Assembly: GCA_016217695.1 (NCBI GenBank)
Contig: JACRHE010000011.1
Span: 1 to 34,757 of the forward strand
DNA: 34,757 nucleotides
Reading direction: 5' to 3'
Source of the DNA: Nitrospirota bacterium
GTDB taxonomy: Bacteria; Nitrospirota; Thermodesulfovibrionia; Thermodesulfovibrionales; UBA6898
This document shows, one piece after another, positions 33,603 to 34,757 of the stretch. Each line of letters starts with the position of its first letter. Position 1 is the first letter of the stretch. Position numbers and translations under genes: made by a program. The notes beneath the pieces were generated by a model. The model was not told where the DNA came from and searched no databases. It was given only the letters and a program-made list of their open reading frames with translations.

Positions 33603-34081
33603 CTCACAAAGGTCAGTGCTGCGCGATTTTTCCCCGGCTGTCTGTTTTTTTCTTTTTTCTTTATCTCTATCACCTGATTCCCTTTTAACAGATCATCGAG
33701 GGTCATCGCATCGAGAAATCCCTCGATCTTTTCCCCGAGAGACTTCCATAGCAGATGGGTGACGCATCCCTCAACCCTCAGGCACCCCTCCTTCGGATCA
33801 AGACAAGACGTGATGGCAACCGGCCCTTCGAGCTCCCTGAGTATCTCGCCTATGCTTATCCTGTCGGGCTCCCTGCTGAGGACATAGCCGCCACCAGGCC
33901 CTTTTACGCTCTGAATCATGCCGGACTTGCGAAGCTTGTTGAGAATCTGTTCAAGATATGCGACAGACACGTCCTGTTTCTCTGATATCTCCCTGATCGT
34001 TATAGGCCCGCGACCATATCCACTCGCTATCTCGAACATGGCACGAACCCCATACTGACCTTTTGTCGAAAGCTTAAGCAT
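33599..34081 (-). CDS. iscR: IscR-type Rrf2 iron-sulfur regulator
   Basis: 160 aa. Winged helix (MLKLSTKGQYGVRAMFEIAS, EISEKQDVSVAYLEQILNKLRKSGMIQSVKGPGGGYVL) and the cluster ligands C93-x6-C100-x5-C106 with H109, as in IscR. The tail after 145 is basic. It senses [2Fe-2S] status and represses the isc operon. The ATG follows the -10 box by 7 bp, so the mRNA is leaderless or almost so; no ribosome site exists. Confidence 0.92.
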   Translation of the reverse strand: MLKLSTKGQYGVRAMFEIASGYGRGPITIREISEKQDVSVAYLEQILNKLRKSGMIQSVKGPGGGYVLSREPDRISIGEILRELEGPVAITSCLDPKEGCLRVEGCVTHLLWKSLGEKIEGFLDAMTLDDLLKGNQVIEIKKKEKNRQPGKNRAALTFVR

Positions 34082-34088
34082 ATATTAA

Positions 34089-34119
34089 ATTATAATAGCC
34101 TAGTAATTCTGTCAAGTAT
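34089..34119 (-). promoter_or_regulatory. isc promoter with overlapping IscR type-1-like operator
   Basis: On the minus strand TTGACA (34110-34115) and TATAAT (34089-34094) are both perfect but only 15 bp apart. The 25 bp at 34095-34119 begin ATACTTGAC and end CTAGGCTAT, close to the E. coli IscR type 1 site layout (ATAxTTGAC...CTCGGxTAT). The site covers the -35 and spacer, so cluster-bound IscR would block transcription of its own operon. Confidence 0.7.
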
Positions 34120-34157
34120 TATTTGCCTTGTCCGTTATTTTCATGAAATGCCTGTAA

Positions 34158-34322
34158 TTTCACAGTCAATGCCTTGCCGCATTTCCTATTATTGATCTGA
34201 AGAGGGAAGATCATATCAGGGCAGTGGAATTGAAAGACCATCTTATCAGAAAAGGAAAGCAAGCCGGCACCGTCGATGTTCTCATCGCCTTGGCGCGCTT
34301 TCCCATAATTGCCATCTCTTAA
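34158..34322 (+). pseudogene. VapC (PIN-domain toxin) C-terminal remnant
   Basis: In frame to a TAA at 34320-34322 the sequence reads AAFPIIDLKREDHIRAVELK and then KGKQAGTVDVLIALARFP. This matches the C-terminal half of VapC toxins, where GTVDALIAA carries a PIN-domain acidic residue. The N-terminal half with DTS and the end with LLTxDxDF are missing, and a stop lies just upstream at 34155-34157. There is no VapB gene. It is a decayed toxin gene. Confidence 0.6.
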
Positions 34323-34591
34323 CGGTTGATATTGATAGCCCCGCCCTTGTTAGCTGTCCACCATGCTTTGTATTCAGTCAGCTTGGTTCGAATGGCTGTT
34401 TCATCCTTTGTGTCTAAATAACCCTGAAGGGCATTTGTTTCGTCGGTTGCGCTGACTCCGTAATATTTGGAGCGATAATTCAGAAAGACCGTCATGTGGT
34501 CAACTATTGACTTGAGCTTGTCATATAGTTTCGGGTCCTCAGTCTGTATCTGTGATACCCACTTGTCGCACAACCACAACCGACGATCCAT
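34319..34591 (-). CDS. Hypothetical protein, 90 aa
   Basis: I do not recognise this protein. It begins MDRRLWLCDKWVSQI, is predicted mainly helical, rich in Lys, Asp and Tyr, and ends GGAININR. AAGGACGAG precedes the ATG, and the frame stays open about 17 codons upstream without a start. It overlaps the end of the VapC remnant by 4 bp on the other strand. It may be cargo or a decayed part of a mobile element. Confidence 0.45.
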   Translation of the reverse strand: MDRRLWLCDKWVSQIQTEDPKLYDKLKSIVDHMTVFLNYRSKYYGVSATDETNALQGYLDTKDETAIRTKLTEYKAWWTANKGGAININR

Positions 34592-34635
34592 CTCGTCCTT
34601 GATCCACTGAGGGACGTACTTTGGGGACGTTGTTT

Positions 34636-34757
34636 CTAATTATGCTTTGCATCAGTGTTGTGCCTCTCCGCCCTTTCGATGGACCTTATAATGCTCGAAG
34701 TATTTATACCGACGTGACGGGCTATCTCAGCCGACGAAAGCCCAAGCTCATCCCTGC
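34636..34757 (-). CDS. C-terminal end of a possible REP-type transposase (partial, runs off right edge)
   Basis: The minus strand is open from the edge to a TAG at 34636-34638, encoding about 39 residues: RDELGLSSAEIARHVGIN then TSSIIRSIERAERHNTD. This is a helix-turn-helix of the type that closes REP-associated tyrosine transposases (Y1_Tnp family) and some regulators. The catalytic part lies outside, so the class is a guess. Downstream AACGTCCCC words recall the ends of such elements. Confidence 0.5.
   Translation of the reverse strand, partial: RDELGLSSAEIARHVGINTSSIIRSIERAERHNTDAKHN

Overview
The window looks like chromosomal DNA of a Gram-negative bacterium, probably an uncultured sulfur- and metal-cycling lineage such as Nitrospirota (Thermodesulfovibrionia) or a Desulfobacterota relative. 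This is an inference from gene content: LPS heptosyltransferases, Mla lipid transport, a type II secretion system (T2SS), two-CW and reverse-order rubrerythrin proteins, DsrE/TusA/YedE sulfur genes and a 6S-rarA pair. No rRNA or taxonomic marker was available to settle it. No tRNA, rRNA or CRISPR array was seen.

Layout: (1) 1-4.8 kb is an accessory surface region. It has a cut-off GIY-YIG nuclease gene and two divergent secreted proteins with formylglycine-enzyme-like domains that lack the catalytic cysteines, one of them 1086 aa. A long TCTG microsatellite lies in the leader of the large gene. (2) 5-10.1 kb holds a rubrerythrin gene, an operon of a degenerate TusA-like protein, an FAD oxidoreductase and a B12-type radical SAM enzyme, and a YeeE/YedE sulfur transporter. 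(3) 10.2-15.3 kb is envelope biosynthesis: an ArnT-like glycosyltransferase, a DsrE-like protein with a 56-aa partner, a waaC-like heptosyltransferase and a fused WaaF-GmhB. (4) 15.4-27.4 kb holds a two-CW protein on the plus strand, then one tightly overlapping minus-strand operon tatA-alr-mlaE-mlaF-mlaD-gspE-gspK-gspL-gspM-gspC-gspD-CMD. (5) 27.5-31.7 kb is on the plus strand: a 6S RNA gene (ssrS), recognised here from conserved bases and structure, then rarA-rny-ymdB. (6) 31.8-34.1 kb is an iscR-tusA-iscS-iscU iron-sulfur operon with an IscR-type operator overlapping its promoter. Its IscS has lost the PLP-binding lysine. (7) 34.1-34.8 kb is decayed or mobile: a VapC toxin remnant, an unknown ORF and the end of a possible REP-type transposase.

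How they work together: the large operon couples envelope transport (Tat export, retrograde lipid transport, T2SS) with peptidoglycan precursor supply (Alr). Its T2SS set is incomplete (no GspF or pseudopilins G-J here). Sulfur handling recurs three times: YedE plus TusA-like, DsrE plus a small partner, and the Isc operon with its own TusA. Short palindromic elements bounded by AAATC/GATTT occur three times, once in frame inside waaF.
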